The notes below the pieces were generated by a model, which was not told where the DNA came from, searched no databases, and saw only the letters and a program-made list of their open reading frames with translations. A stretch of 64,000 bases of DNA from Lachnospiraceae bacterium OF09-6 (GTDB taxonomy: Bacteria; Bacillota; Clostridia; Lachnospirales; Lachnospiraceae): contig QUMM01000001.1 of the NCBI GenBank assembly GCA_003435055.1, forward strand, positions 1-64,000. The letters run 5' to 3'. A program made the position numbers and the translations under genes. Of the stretch, positions 22,483 through 30,918 are shown one piece after another; the first letter of the stretch is position 1; each line of letters begins with the position of its first letter.

Positions 22483-23061
22483 TCACAATAGATGCAACAC
22501 ATGGTTTTTTACTTTTTCTTTACCACACACAGACATCCAAAAATCTTCTATGAAATAAGAATAGATACAGGCAGTATGAGTCTGTCCATGTTCCAACACA
22601 GTGATCTCCTTCTGTGCAGATGCATTTTCCAGTGCCGCTGTAAAATCCAGATCTCGAAGATCCACACGCAGCCCGATTCCACGGTATTTTAACCATGCTT
22701 CTTTCATTGTCCAGATCTGAATCCACGCCTTATTCAGATCTGGCTGTCTTTGAAGCCAGACCCATTCCCCCTGGCTGCAAAATCTCTGTGCCGTCTTTTC
22801 ACTGTAATTTCGTATCTGCTCCAGATCGATTCCAACTGCCTGCTTCGAAAGAACACAGGCAGCAGCGTGTTTACTGTGACTGTAATTAAAACAGAGTTCC
22901 GGATAATTCAGGAAATATGGTTTCCCATGAGGTGTCCTGGCAATCTCCGGCAGTCTGGTTATTCCATATTCTTTCCTTAACGCATCCAGAAGAAGCGTTC
23001 TGGCGAATGCTGTCTGTTCTGCTTTTTTTAGTCCTTCCTCCATAGTACGCCAGTATATCAT
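22483..23061 (-). CDS. 4'-phosphopantetheinyl transferase (Sfp/AcpT-like)
   Basis: A 192-residue enzyme that would attach the phosphopantetheine arm of CoA to carrier proteins. The signature GIDLEQIR (about 77-84) with its magnesium-binding Asp, and WTMKEAWLKYRGIGL (about 116-130) with the catalytic Glu-Lys pair, are clear; FNYSHSKH is the usual substrate-binding motif. The start overlaps the sigK stop by 4 bases. Its carrier-protein partner is not in the window. Confidence 0.9.
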   Translation of the reverse strand: MIYWRTMEEGLKKAEQTAFARTLLLDALRKEYGITRLPEIARTPHGKPYFLNYPELCFNYSHSKHAAACVLSKQAVGIDLEQIRNYSEKTAQRFCSQGEWVWLQRQPDLNKAWIQIWTMKEAWLKYRGIGLRVDLRDLDFTAALENASAQKEITVLEHGQTHTACIYSYFIEDFWMSVCGKEKVKNHVLHLL

Positions 23062-23696
23062 CGATTCTCTATCTCCTCCCGGAACATTTCTCTTAATTTT
23101 TCGATCGCTGTTTTTTCAATTCTGGAAACATAAGATCTGGAAATCCCCAATACTTCTGCGATTTCTCTCTGAGTCAGTTCTTTTTCCCTTCCAATGCCGT
23201 AACGCATTCGCAAAATACACCGCTCTCTGTCATCCAATTCCTTCTCCATTAACCATTCCAGTTTTCTGGCATTGTCTTTTTGCTGCATCTGCTCAATTAC
23301 ATCTATTTTTTCACTTTCCAGAATGTCCAGCAGACTGATTTCATTTCCCTCTTTATCAGTTCCAATGGGATCATAAAGAGATACATCTCTGCTGACTTTT
23401 TTCCGATTGCGAAACAACATCAGCAATTCATTCTCTACACATCTTGCTGCATAAGTCGCCAGTTTATTATTTTTCTGATGATTAAAAGTTCCCACTGCTT
23501 TTATCAGCCCTACAGTTCCAACCGCTATCAGATCTTCTGTTTCCTCTCCCTGATTGACATACTTTTTGGCCACATGTGCAACCAGACGAAGATTACGTTC
23601 AATCAGAATTCTTTTTGCATCCATATCACCCTCCCGGTATCTGCGAAGGTAATAGGCTTCTTCTTCTGCAGTAAGCGGTTTTGGAAAGGACTTCAT
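23058..23696 (-). CDS. sigK: RNA polymerase sporulation sigma factor SigK
   Basis: A 212-residue sigma-70 family factor for late mother-cell transcription. It begins MKSFPKPLTAEEEAYYL and has region 2 (LIERNLRLVAHVAKKY, DLIAVGTVGLIKAV) and region 4 (LTQREIAEVLGISRSYVSRIEKTA). The gene is uninterrupted, with no skin-type element. It lacks the 20-residue pro-sequence of Bacillus pro-SigK, as in many Clostridia. I chose the ATG at 23696 because GAGGTG lies 7 bases upstream. The upstream -10-like CATAAACTA suggests it is read by mother-cell sigma factors. Confidence 0.93.
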   Translation of the reverse strand: MKSFPKPLTAEEEAYYLRRYREGDMDAKRILIERNLRLVAHVAKKYVNQGEETEDLIAVGTVGLIKAVGTFNHQKNNKLATYAARCVENELLMLFRNRKKVSRDVSLYDPIGTDKEGNEISLLDILESEKIDVIEQMQQKDNARKLEWLMEKELDDRERCILRMRYGIGREKELTQREIAEVLGISRSYVSRIEKTAIEKLREMFREEIENR

Positions 23697-23723
23697 AAAA
23701 AGCACCTCAAAGGGGGTTTCTAT

Positions 23724-23753
23724 TAGTTTATGTGATACCCCACTTTTTAGTGC
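23724..23753 (-). promoter_or_regulatory. Candidate SigK/SigE-type promoter of sigK
   Basis: Minus-strand CATAAACTA (23724-23732) fits the SigK -10 consensus CATANNNTA, with a CAC (-35 core AC) about 17 bases further upstream. It would place transcription start just before the ribosome-binding site. Confidence 0.45.
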
Positions 23754-23764
23754 TTTTCCAACTC

Positions 23765-24987
23765 TTATTCCTGTCTTCTTAAAATATCATAATGGTCTGC
23801 GCATTGATCCAGCCGAACATAAAGCACCTGCTTCGGATGCGGAGCACTATCCTGTTCCTGCCCTTCCTCATTCAGAATCTGCAGTACTTTCGTACGGATA
23901 TTCTCTCCGTCTGGCTTCATGATCTCAATCTCTTCGCCCACTGAGAACTTATTTCTCTGCTCTATTTTGCACAGCCCTTCTTCCGTCACATCCCCCACAA
24001 TACCCAGATACGTATATTCTTTTACATAGGTATTGCTGTCATAAATCTGTGCGGATTCATCTGGCTTGCCATAAAAGAATCCTGTTGTAAACTGACGATA
24101 AGTACAGTTAGAAATCTGTTCCAGATACCATGGCATATTTTTCTCATATAACTCTCTGGACTGCAGACAGTCATCAATTGCTTTTCGATAAGTTCTGGCT
24201 ACCGTTGCCACATAAAGTGCCGTCTTCATACGTCCTTCGATTTTCAGGCTGTCGATTCCAGATTCCAGAATCTCCGGAATATGTTCAATCATACAGAGAT
24301 CTTTGGAATTGAAGATATAGGTGCCACGTTCATTTTCATAAACCGGCAGATATTCTCCCGGTCTGGTCTCTTCCACAATAGCATATTTCCATCGGCACGG
24401 ATGTGTGCAGGCACCTCTGTTGGCATCTCTTCCCGTGAAATAATTGCTAAGCAGACAGCGGCCGGAATAGGAAATGCACATTGCACCATGAATAAACGTC
24501 TCAATCTCACAATCATCCGGAATATGTGCACGAATCTGACGAATCTCTTCCAGAGAAAGTTCTCTGGCCGAAACGATTCTTTTGGCTCCCAGTTCATACC
24601 AGAACCGATAAGTTTCATAGTTTGTATTATTCGCCTGGGTACTGATATGGCGCTCAATCTCCGGGCAAACCTGTTTTGCAATGGAAAAGACACCCGGATC
24701 TGCAATAATCAGTGCATCTGGATGGATCTCTCTCAATTCCCTGAAATATTGTTCTACCCCTTCCAGATCGTAATTGTGGGCGAGAATATTCGCTGTCACA
24801 TAAACTTTTACGCCTCTGGCATGTGCGAACTCAATTCCTTCTTTCATTTCTTCCATGGAAAAATTTTTGCTTTGGCTCTCAGCCCAAAAGCCTCACCGCC
24901 AATATATACTGCATCTGCCCCGAATATAACAGCTGTCTTTAGCACTTCCAGGCTGCTGGCAGGTATTAATAATTCTGGTTTTCTCAT
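23765..24987 (-). CDS. trhP: U32-family tRNA hydroxylation protein TrhP (peptidase U32; frameshifted)
   Basis: Family members (YrrN/YrrO in Bacillus, TrhP/YegQ in E. coli) make 5-hydroxyuridine at tRNA position 34 from prephenate. The start MRKPELLIPASSLEVLKTAV with GADAVYIGG, the U32 signature region (ETFIHGAMCISYSGRCLLS) and the conserved Cys cluster ANRGACTHPCRW are present. A one-base deletion in the T run at 24864-24868 (T5 for T6 on the plus strand) separates the first 44 residues; repaired length is 407. The gene upstream encodes the TrmR-like methyltransferase that acts next in the same modification, which supports this role over proteolysis. Confidence 0.88.
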
Positions 24988-24988
24988 C

Positions 24989-25645
24989 TTACTGCCTTTC
25001 TGTTTTCATTTTGTAACTAACTGCCGCTCCATCCCCTACAGGAAGAATAGAAGTCTCCAGACGTTCATCGTGCTTCAACACATAAAGATACTCCCGCATC
25101 CTTTTGTATATCGTACGGTTCCGTCGTTCGACTGCAAAATGCGATTCGATCAAATCTCCTTCCTGCAGTACATTGTCCGACACCAGAATCCCTTCCGGTG
25201 CCAAAAGGCGCATGACTTCCGGATAAAAATGAATATACTGCCCTTTTGCAGCATCCATGAAGATAAAATCAAAAGAATCTTCCATCTCTCGAAGAATCTC
25301 CAGCGCATCTCCCTCCAGAAGCGTAATTCTATGATCCATTCCGGCAGCTTGAAAATTCGCTTTCGCAACCGGAATTCTTTTTTCATATTTTTCAATGGTA
25401 ACGATTCTGGTATCTTCCGGCGTATATTTGGCCATCAGAAGTGCAGAAAAACCTACTGCCGTCCCTACTTCCAGAATCTTTGTCGGTTTTTTGATCTGCA
25501 GAAGCACTTTCAGGAAACTTTGCATCTCCCTGCGAATAATCGGCACTCTGTCTTTCTTTGCCTGCAGTTCCAGCTGATCCAGAAACTGTCCACTCCCGGT
25601 ATCCAGAGAATTGATATAGGTTACCATTCTCTCGTCTACTATCAT
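24989..25645 (-). CDS. trmR: tRNA 5-hydroxyuridine methyltransferase TrmR (YrrM-like O-methyltransferase)
   Basis: A 218-residue class I methyltransferase of the O-methyltransferase 3 family. The SAM-binding motif ILEVGTAVGFSALLMA (about 57-72) and the metal-site stretch FIFMDAAKGQY (about 131) followed by SDNVL are clear. In Bacillus, YrrM methylates 5-hydroxyuridine at position 34 to 5-methoxyuridine and sits beside the U32 genes, exactly as here. Its stop codon is one base from the U32 start. A small-molecule O-methyltransferase role cannot be excluded from sequence alone. Confidence 0.85.
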   Translation of the reverse strand: MIVDERMVTYINSLDTGSGQFLDQLELQAKKDRVPIIRREMQSFLKVLLQIKKPTKILEVGTAVGFSALLMAKYTPEDTRIVTIEKYEKRIPVAKANFQAAGMDHRITLLEGDALEILREMEDSFDFIFMDAAKGQYIHFYPEVMRLLAPEGILVSDNVLQEGDLIESHFAVERRNRTIYKRMREYLYVLKHDERLETSILPVGDGAAVSYKMKTERQ

Positions 25646-25648
25646 ATG

Positions 25649-26032
25649 TTATGTCTCCTTATTCTCTGACTCATCTCCATGACCGCTGAGAATGGCGATC
25701 ATCTGATTTCCACTCTGGGAAGTATTCAGTACATAATTGCCAGGCTGAATCTGACCATGATATTCCGACAGGCGTTCCTGTACCAAAAATACATAAGGAT
25801 CACTGATCAGTCCAAACTGTTTCAACATCTGTGCGATCTCTTTTGTACTTTCCCCTTCAGACACCACAACGGCAACATCTTTTCCAGGTGCTGCCGTTAT
25901 TCCTTCTTCACTGTATATTTGTCTGCCAAATGTAAAGGCAAAGGTTCCAAAGTGATATAACCCAATCGAAATCAACACGATCAGCAGCATTCTCAGTACA
26001 AATAAGGAAATTCTTGCCACAAAATGCTTCAA
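25649..26032 (-). CDS. Short MltG/YceG-like membrane protein without catalytic domain
   Basis: A 127-residue protein with an N-terminal transmembrane helix (about 8-34) and an extracellular domain VVVSEGESTKEIAQMLKQFGLI followed by PGNYVL, which matches the LysM-like N-terminal part of endolytic transglycosylase MltG. The catalytic part with the essential Glu is absent. The stop is not explained by a nearby frameshift that I can see. In Bacillus, mltG (yrrL) lies just before yrrM, so this is the reduced equivalent. It may bind peptidoglycan or glycosylase partners without cutting. Confidence 0.7.
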   Translation of the reverse strand: MKHFVARISLFVLRMLLIVLISIGLYHFGTFAFTFGRQIYSEEGITAAPGKDVAVVVSEGESTKEIAQMLKQFGLISDPYVFLVQERLSEYHGQIQPGNYVLNTSQSGNQMIAILSGHGDESENKET

Positions 26033-26062
26033 TCTGTCATCCTCCTGTTTTACCGTCAGGCT

Positions 26063-26425
26063 TTACATCTGGTAAATATCATTGGCAATATCATCCAGAT
26101 CCAGTTCCACCGATTCCACCACTTTACTTGCGATCTGCTGCAACATACGGCAAATTGCCAGTTCACACCGCAGGTATTCTTCTACCAGAGGGTTTTTCAG
26201 CAACTCATCATATTGTCTGTCAAACTGCTGTGTTCTTTCATAAAGAGACTCCACGTCTCCGCTATTCTGCAAATGATAACACTCTTTCCGATACTGATTC
26301 ACCTTACTTTTCAGTTCCGGATCCTGGGCTAGTCTGTTCTTTACCGCCTTATAATCCTTATATACATCACTGTCATGAATCACCCGGATCAATGCCAGCG
26401 TATAAATCTCTACATTATCTTTCAT
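26063..26425 (-). CDS. YlbF-family regulator
   Basis: A 120-residue mostly helical protein (LKSKVNQYRKECYHLQNSGD, YDELLKNPLVEEYLRCELAICRMLQ). YlbF-family proteins form the Y-complex with YmcA and YaaT in Bacillus and influence RNase Y, biofilm and sporulation. Position next to RNase J fits an RNA-decay theme. It lacks a membrane segment. I cannot say whether it is the YlbF or YmcA paralog. Confidence 0.8.
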   Translation of the reverse strand: MKDNVEIYTLALIRVIHDSDVYKDYKAVKNRLAQDPELKSKVNQYRKECYHLQNSGDVESLYERTQQFDRQYDELLKNPLVEEYLRCELAICRMLQQIASKVVESVELDLDDIANDIYQM

Positions 26426-26451
26426 TGAAATCCTTCCGTCCGACTTCGTTC

Positions 26452-28116
26452 TCAGATCTCCATAATAATCGGCAGGATCATCGGACTTCTCTTTGTTCTC
26501 TTCCAGATGAAACTATTCAGATCATCTTTTATAGTATTCTTAATCTTGCCCCAGTCTGTCACATGCTTTGCACTGCAATATTCCAGTGCATCCAAAACTA
26601 CCTGTCTGGCATCTTCCATCAGATCTTCGGATTCTCTTACATAAACAAATCCACGGGATACAATATCCGGGCCAGCCAGAAGCTGATTACTGTATTTTTC
26701 CAGGGAAAGTACCACAATCACAATTCCATCCTCTGCCAGATGCTGTCTGTCTCGAAGTACAATATTACCTACATCGCCAACTCCCAGACCGTCTACCAGA
26801 ATACCTCCGGTCTGTACCTTATCTACAATCTTGGCATCCTCCTGATCCAGTGCCAGTACATCGCCTGCACGGAGGATAAAAATATTCTCCTTTGGGATAC
26901 CAAGACTGGCTGCCAGTCCTGCCTGCGCTTTCAGATGACGCAGTTCTCCATGTACCGGGATCGCATATTTCGGATGTACCAGGGAATAGATCAGCTTAAT
27001 CTCTTCCTGGCATGCATGTCCGGAAACATGTGCATCCTGGAAAATGACATCTGCTCCCTTTGCAGTCAGTTCATTGATCACCTTGGATACTGCTTTTTCA
27101 TTTCCAGGAATTGGATTAGAACTGAAGATAACAGTATCACCTGGCTTGATCGTTACTTTGCGGTGCATATCTGCTGCCATTCTTGACAGTGCCGCCATGG
27201 ACTCGCCCTGACTTCCTGTCGTGATCAGAACCATCTGCTCATCAGGATAATTTTTCATCTGTTCAATCTCGATCAATGTCTGATCCGGGATATTCAGATA
27301 TCCAAGTTCGGAGGCTGTCGCAATAATATTCACCATGCTTCGGCCTTCTACTACTACTTTTCTTCCATACTTATATGCAGAATTGATAATCTGCTGTACA
27401 CGATCCACATTCGACGCAAAGGTAGCGATAATAATACGAGTATTGCGGTGTTCTGCAAAAATATTGTCAAATGTCTTTCCTACTGTACGCTCTGACATGG
27501 TAAATCCTGGACGTTCTGCATTCGTGCTGTCGCACATCAGAGCGAGTACTCCCTTTTTACCAATCTCACCAAAGCGCTGTAAATCGATCGCATCTCCGAA
27601 TACCGGTGTATAGTCTACCTTAAAGTCTCCTGTGTGTACCACGATGCCTGCCGGTGAATAAATTGCCAGCGCAGAAGCATCCTGAATACTGTGATTGGTC
27701 TTGATAAATTCTATACGAAATGCTCCAAGATTAATGGACTGTCCATGCTTCACCACTTTTCTCTTAGTGGTTTTCAGTAAACCGTGTTCCTTGAACTTAT
27801 TCTCAATGATACCAATCGTCAGCTTTGTTGCATAAATCGGTGCATTGATTTCTTTCATCACATAAGGAAGTGCGCCAATATGATCTTCGTGGCCATGTGT
27901 AATAACAAATCCCTTCACTTTGTCTGCATGTTCCTTCAAATAAGTGATATCTGGGATGACCAGGTCAATTCCCAGCATATCATCCTCCGGGAATGACAAA
28001 CCACAGTCCACTACTACGATACTGTCTTCGAACTCAAAGGCTGTGATATTCATTCCAATCTGTTCCAGTCCCCCAAGCGGGATAATTTTCAATTTTGAAT
28101 TATTTATATTTTTCAA
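26452..28116 (-). CDS. rnj: Ribonuclease J
   Basis: A 554-residue metallo-beta-lactamase/beta-CASP nuclease with 5'-3' exonuclease and endonuclease activity in mRNA decay and rRNA maturation. The zinc motif HGHEDHIG is near residue 75, the beta-CASP region includes ATFASNVDRVQQ, and the later motifs VHGELRHLKAQ and SRGFVYVRE are present. The start MKNINNSKLKIIPLGGLEQIG is typical. No second RNase J gene is in the window, so J1 or J2 cannot be assigned. Confidence 0.95.
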   Translation of the reverse strand: MKNINNSKLKIIPLGGLEQIGMNITAFEFEDSIVVVDCGLSFPEDDMLGIDLVIPDITYLKEHADKVKGFVITHGHEDHIGALPYVMKEINAPIYATKLTIGIIENKFKEHGLLKTTKRKVVKHGQSINLGAFRIEFIKTNHSIQDASALAIYSPAGIVVHTGDFKVDYTPVFGDAIDLQRFGEIGKKGVLALMCDSTNAERPGFTMSERTVGKTFDNIFAEHRNTRIIIATFASNVDRVQQIINSAYKYGRKVVVEGRSMVNIIATASELGYLNIPDQTLIEIEQMKNYPDEQMVLITTGSQGESMAALSRMAADMHRKVTIKPGDTVIFSSNPIPGNEKAVSKVINELTAKGADVIFQDAHVSGHACQEEIKLIYSLVHPKYAIPVHGELRHLKAQAGLAASLGIPKENIFILRAGDVLALDQEDAKIVDKVQTGGILVDGLGVGDVGNIVLRDRQHLAEDGIVIVVLSLEKYSNQLLAGPDIVSRGFVYVRESEDLMEDARQVVLDALEYCSAKHVTDWGKIKNTIKDDLNSFIWKRTKRSPMILPIIMEI

Positions 28117-28133
28117 TCAAATCTCCTTTCTGT

Positions 28134-28394
28134 TTAGAACGTCAGATCTACGTCTTCCAGCATCTCGCCAAAGATCACAGATAAGGCCTCTAACTCATCA
28201 TCATCTTCTACAATCTCATATACTGCTTCCAGTTCTCCATCTTCTGAAAGATCCTTCAGGATCAGTGCTTCACCATCTCCATCTTCCGCATCTGTCACAA
28301 GAATATAATCTGCTCCGTTAATTCTGGTTTGTTCCAACACAAAAAAATCTACCGTTTCCTGAGAATCCGGTAACTGAAATACGATCTTTTCCAT
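28134..28394 (-). CDS. DUF1292 family protein
   Basis: An 86-residue strongly acidic protein with pattern VFQLPDSQETVDFFVLEQTRING, then DYILVTDAEDGDGEALILK. The family is widespread in Firmicutes beside ruvX and ireB (yrzB in Bacillus) and has no known biochemical role. RBS GGGAG lies 10 bases before the ATG. An 11-bp perfect hairpin separates it from ruvX. Confidence 0.88.
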   Translation of the reverse strand: MEKIVFQLPDSQETVDFFVLEQTRINGADYILVTDAEDGDGEALILKDLSEDGELEAVYEIVEDDDELEALSVIFGEMLEDVDLTF

Positions 28395-28423
28395 TAATTC
28401 TAAGCTCCCAATTTTACTGTCCG

Positions 28424-28450
28424 ACAGTCTCTTTCTCCTAAAGAGACTGT
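28424..28450 (-). promoter_or_regulatory. Intercistronic hairpin at the ruvX stop codon
   Basis: Minus-strand ACAGTCTCTTT-AGGAG-AAAGAGACTGT: a perfect 11-bp stem with a 5-base loop. The ruvX stop codon lies inside it, and the loop itself reads as a ribosome-binding-site-like AGGAG. No T run follows, so it is not a simple terminator; mRNA processing or stability is more likely. Confidence 0.6.
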
Positions 28451-28914
28451 TCCTCTACGTCTTTGTCTTTCTGCTCCTGCATACGGCAATAATCCATATA
28501 TCCCTGTAGGATATATACCGCTGCCAGCATGTCTACATATTCTTTTCGATGCTCTCTGCGGATGCCGGCTTCTATCATGGTACGGTCTGCTTCTACCGTC
28601 GTCAGCCGCTCATCCCAGGTCACAACTTCCAGTCCTGTTCTGCGTTCCAGCATTTCTTTAAATGCAAGTGTCTTCTCCACTCTGTCACCCAGGCTATTAT
28701 TCATATGCTTCGGCAGGCCCAGTACAATCTTCCTGACATCGTATTCATCAATGATTGCCTCGATTCTTGCACAGGTCTGTCTTAACTTGTTCTCTGCATT
28801 TCTTCTGATAATCTCCAGCCCCTGTGCTGTGATTCCAAGGCCATCACTGACAGCCACTCCTACCGTCTTAGACCCAAAGTCCAGTCCTATCATTCTATCC
28901 ATATTCTGACTCAT
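28438..28914 (-). CDS. ruvX: Holliday junction resolvase-like protein RuvX (YqgF)
   Basis: A 158-residue RNase H-fold nuclease (YqgF/YrrK) implicated in 16S rRNA maturation or recombination. Catalytic acidic residues appear in [15 protein letters not shown] (about 10-24), [15 protein letters not shown] (about 64) and [10 protein letters not shown] (about 99). Its start overlaps the ireB stop. The order ireB-ruvX-DUF1292 matches other Firmicutes. Confidence 0.93.
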   Translation of the reverse strand: MSQNMDRMIGLDFGSKTVGVAVSDGLGITAQGLEIIRRNAENKLRQTCARIEAIIDEYDVRKIVLGLPKHMNNSLGDRVEKTLAFKEMLERRTGLEVVTWDERLTTVEADRTMIEAGIRREHRKEYVDMLAAVYILQGYMDYCRMQEQKDKDVEEQSL

Positions 28915-29171
28915 TATGCCCTGTTCTTAATATATTCTTTTAATAATTCTTCTACCAGTTCGTCCCTCTCTACCTTCATAATCATGCTTCTGGCATTCTT
29001 ATGGCTGGTAATATACGTAGGGTCCCCTGACATAATATAACCTACAATCTGATTTACCGGGTTGTATCCTTTTTCTTCCATTGCGTCATATACTGCGTCC
29101 AGTATATCCTTTACACTGACCTCGGTATCGAGATTAAATTTAAAATACTGTGTATTATTCACTTTTTCCAT
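28914..29171 (-). CDS. ireB: IreB family regulatory phosphoprotein
   Basis: An 85-residue protein of the UPF0297/YrzL family. In Enterococcus, IreB is a substrate of the Ser/Thr kinase IreK and tunes cephalosporin resistance. Conserved stretches are [29 protein letters not shown] and [10 protein letters not shown]. It opens the ireB-ruvX-DUF1292 group after mtaB. alaS, often upstream in Firmicutes, is not here. Confidence 0.92.
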   Translation of the reverse strand: MEKVNNTQYFKFNLDTEVSVKDILDAVYDAMEEKGYNPVNQIVGYIMSGDPTYITSHKNARSMIMKVERDELVEELLKEYIKNRA

Positions 29172-29200
29172 TTTCCACGCCCCATCTTGCTTGTTTAAAT

Positions 29201-30524
29201 TTATTCTACATCAGACTCCTGCAAAATACAATCACAAATTTTGTTGTGCAGATCACGCCCATCATTCGGGACTGTCACCTTCAAATACTCTCTGGTATGC
29301 CCCTGCCAGCAGGAAATTCCATCTTTTTCCACTGCTTCTTCAAAAAGTACTTCTACTGATTTTCCAATATAACAGGACTCAAATGCATGCTTATTTTTTT
29401 CATTTAACTGCTGCAGAATATGACTTCTTCTGGTCTTGATCTCCTCTGGAATCTGTCCTTCCATATCTGCTGCACGGGTTCCCTTTCTTCTGGAATATTT
29501 AAAAATATGTGTTTCATAGAAGTTCACTTTTTTCAGGAACTGCTTTGTTATCTCAAATTCTTCCTCACTCTCCTGCGGGAACCCACAATCACATCTGTAG
29601 TCAGAGCCGGATGATCAAAATACTTTCTAAGCAGCTCACATTTTTCGTAATATTCTTCCGCTGTATATCTGCGGTTCATTCGTTTCAATGTTGCGTTGCA
29701 GCCACTTTGAAGAGAAAGATGAAAATGAGGCACATTTTCTCCATACTGCCAATGGCTCTGGCAAATTCCTCGGTAATAATACGCGGTTCCAATGATCCAA
29801 GACGAATCCGACGGATTCCTTCTGTCTCATGCACTGCCTGAATCAGTCTGAGCAGATTGCTGCCATCCTCTTTATCGATTCCATAAGAGCTCAGATGGAT
29901 CCCGGTCAGTACCACTTCCTGATAGCCTGCTGCTGCCAGCTGTTTCACTTCATTCACCACATCTTTCAGTTCCCTGCTTCGTACTCGGCCTCTGGCGTAT
30001 GGAATAATACAATAAGAGCAGAACTGATTGCATCCATCCTGCACCTTAATATAGGCTCTGGTATGTTCTGCTGTCTTATGAATAGACAATGCTTCGTATT
30101 CCTTTGTATGATTGATATCTATCAGCGCTATTCCCTGATCTGGCATCTCTTCTGAATGAGATTCTGCCAAATGAGATTCTTCATATACTTCCAGGATCTC
30201 TGCCAGATGCTGCTTCTGATTGTTGCCAATCACAATATCGATTGCTTCATCTGCTTTCAGTTCTTCGCCCGCGGCCTGCACATAGCATCCAGCGGCCACT
30301 ACAATTGCCTGTGGGTTCATTTTTTTTGCTTTATGAAGCATCTGTCTGGACTTGCGGTCTGCAATATTGGTTACCGTACAGGTATTGATGATATAAATAT
30401 CTGCTCCCGGTGCAAATGGTACAATCTCATACCCTTTTTCTTCCAGGATCTGCTGCATCGCCTCTGTCTCATATGCGTTTACTTTACATCCAAGATTATG
30501 GAGCGCTACTTTTTTGTTTTTCAT
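29201..30524 (-). CDS. mtaB: tRNA (N6-L-threonylcarbamoyladenosine-C2)-methylthiotransferase MtaB (two frameshifts)
   Basis: Radical-SAM enzyme converting t6A37 to ms2t6A37. The N-terminal cluster Cys are in LHNLGCKVNAYE, INTCTVTN and AAGCY; the radical-SAM motif is CNQFCSYC (CxxxCxxC); TRAM-like residues end the protein. Two one-base deletions, at 29729-29730 (GG for GGG) and 29580-29581 (AA for AAA), split it into three frames; the repaired protein is 441 residues. I chose the ATG at 30524 because it begins the family sequence (MKNKKVALHNLGCKVN) after AAAGG. Near-divergent with the HPr-like gene. Confidence 0.92.
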
Positions 30525-30559
30525 CTTGACTTTTTCCTTTCCGAAAGGTAATATCAAAC

Positions 30560-30588
30560 TTGTATGATAGTACATTTTTACATAAAAT
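30560..30588 (+). promoter_or_regulatory. Sigma-A promoter of the HPr-like gene
   Basis: Plus-strand -35 TTGTAT (30560-30565), 17 bases, -10 TAAAAT (30583-30588), then AAGGAG at 30602-30607. Confidence 0.7.
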
Positions 30589-30615
30589 CTAAACAAACAG
30601 TAAGGAGCGTTTTTT

Positions 30616-30849
30616 ATGAAAACAGTACAGATTTCTTTAAATTCTATTGATAAAGTAAAATCCTTCGTTAATGACATTACTAAATTCGATTATGATTTTG
30701 ATTTAGTATCCGGAAGATATGTGATTGATGCAAAATCCATTATGGGTATCTTCAGCCTGGATCTTTCCAAGCCGATCGAACTGAATATCCATGCAGAAGA
30801 TGATGTAGATACTATTTTAGATGTTTTGAAGCCATACGTAATTGAATAA
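30616..30849 (+). CDS. HPr-like protein lacking the phospho-His (Crh-like)
   Basis: A 77-residue HPr fold. Aligned with HPr, the region around His15 (GIHARPA in Bacillus) reads SIDKVKS, so the PTS phosphorylation site is missing. The regulatory Ser46 motif KSIMGIFSL (about 40-48) is intact. The Bacillus paralog Crh also keeps Ser46 but not His15 and acts only as a CcpA corepressor, so a regulatory rather than sugar-transport role is inferred. Monocistronic on the plus strand, with promoter, AAGGAG and terminator all visible. Confidence 0.8.
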   Translation: MKTVQISLNSIDKVKSFVNDITKFDYDFDLVSGRYVIDAKSIMGIFSLDLSKPIELNIHAEDDVDTILDVLKPYVIE

Positions 30850-30872
30850 TCAAATCACTATGGAACAGATAG

Positions 30873-30904
30873 GAATCCTGCTTTTCAGGCAGGATTCTTT
30901 TTTA
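30873..30904 (+). terminator. Terminator of the HPr-like gene
   Basis: GAATCCTGC-TTTTCAG-GCAGGATTC followed by a run of T, 23 bases after the stop codon. Confidence 0.88.
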
Positions 30905-30918
30905 TTCCATAAAATCTG

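Noticed and set aside
24281-25669. 462-residue open frame on the plus strand
   Set aside because: It is antisense to trhP and trmR, both clear family members; composition (Cys/His/Phe/Ile-rich, no motif) is typical of an antisense shadow.
26014-27186. 390-residue plus-strand open frame opposite ylbF and RNase J
   Set aside because: Fully antisense to recognisable genes, no ribosome-binding site or domain seen.
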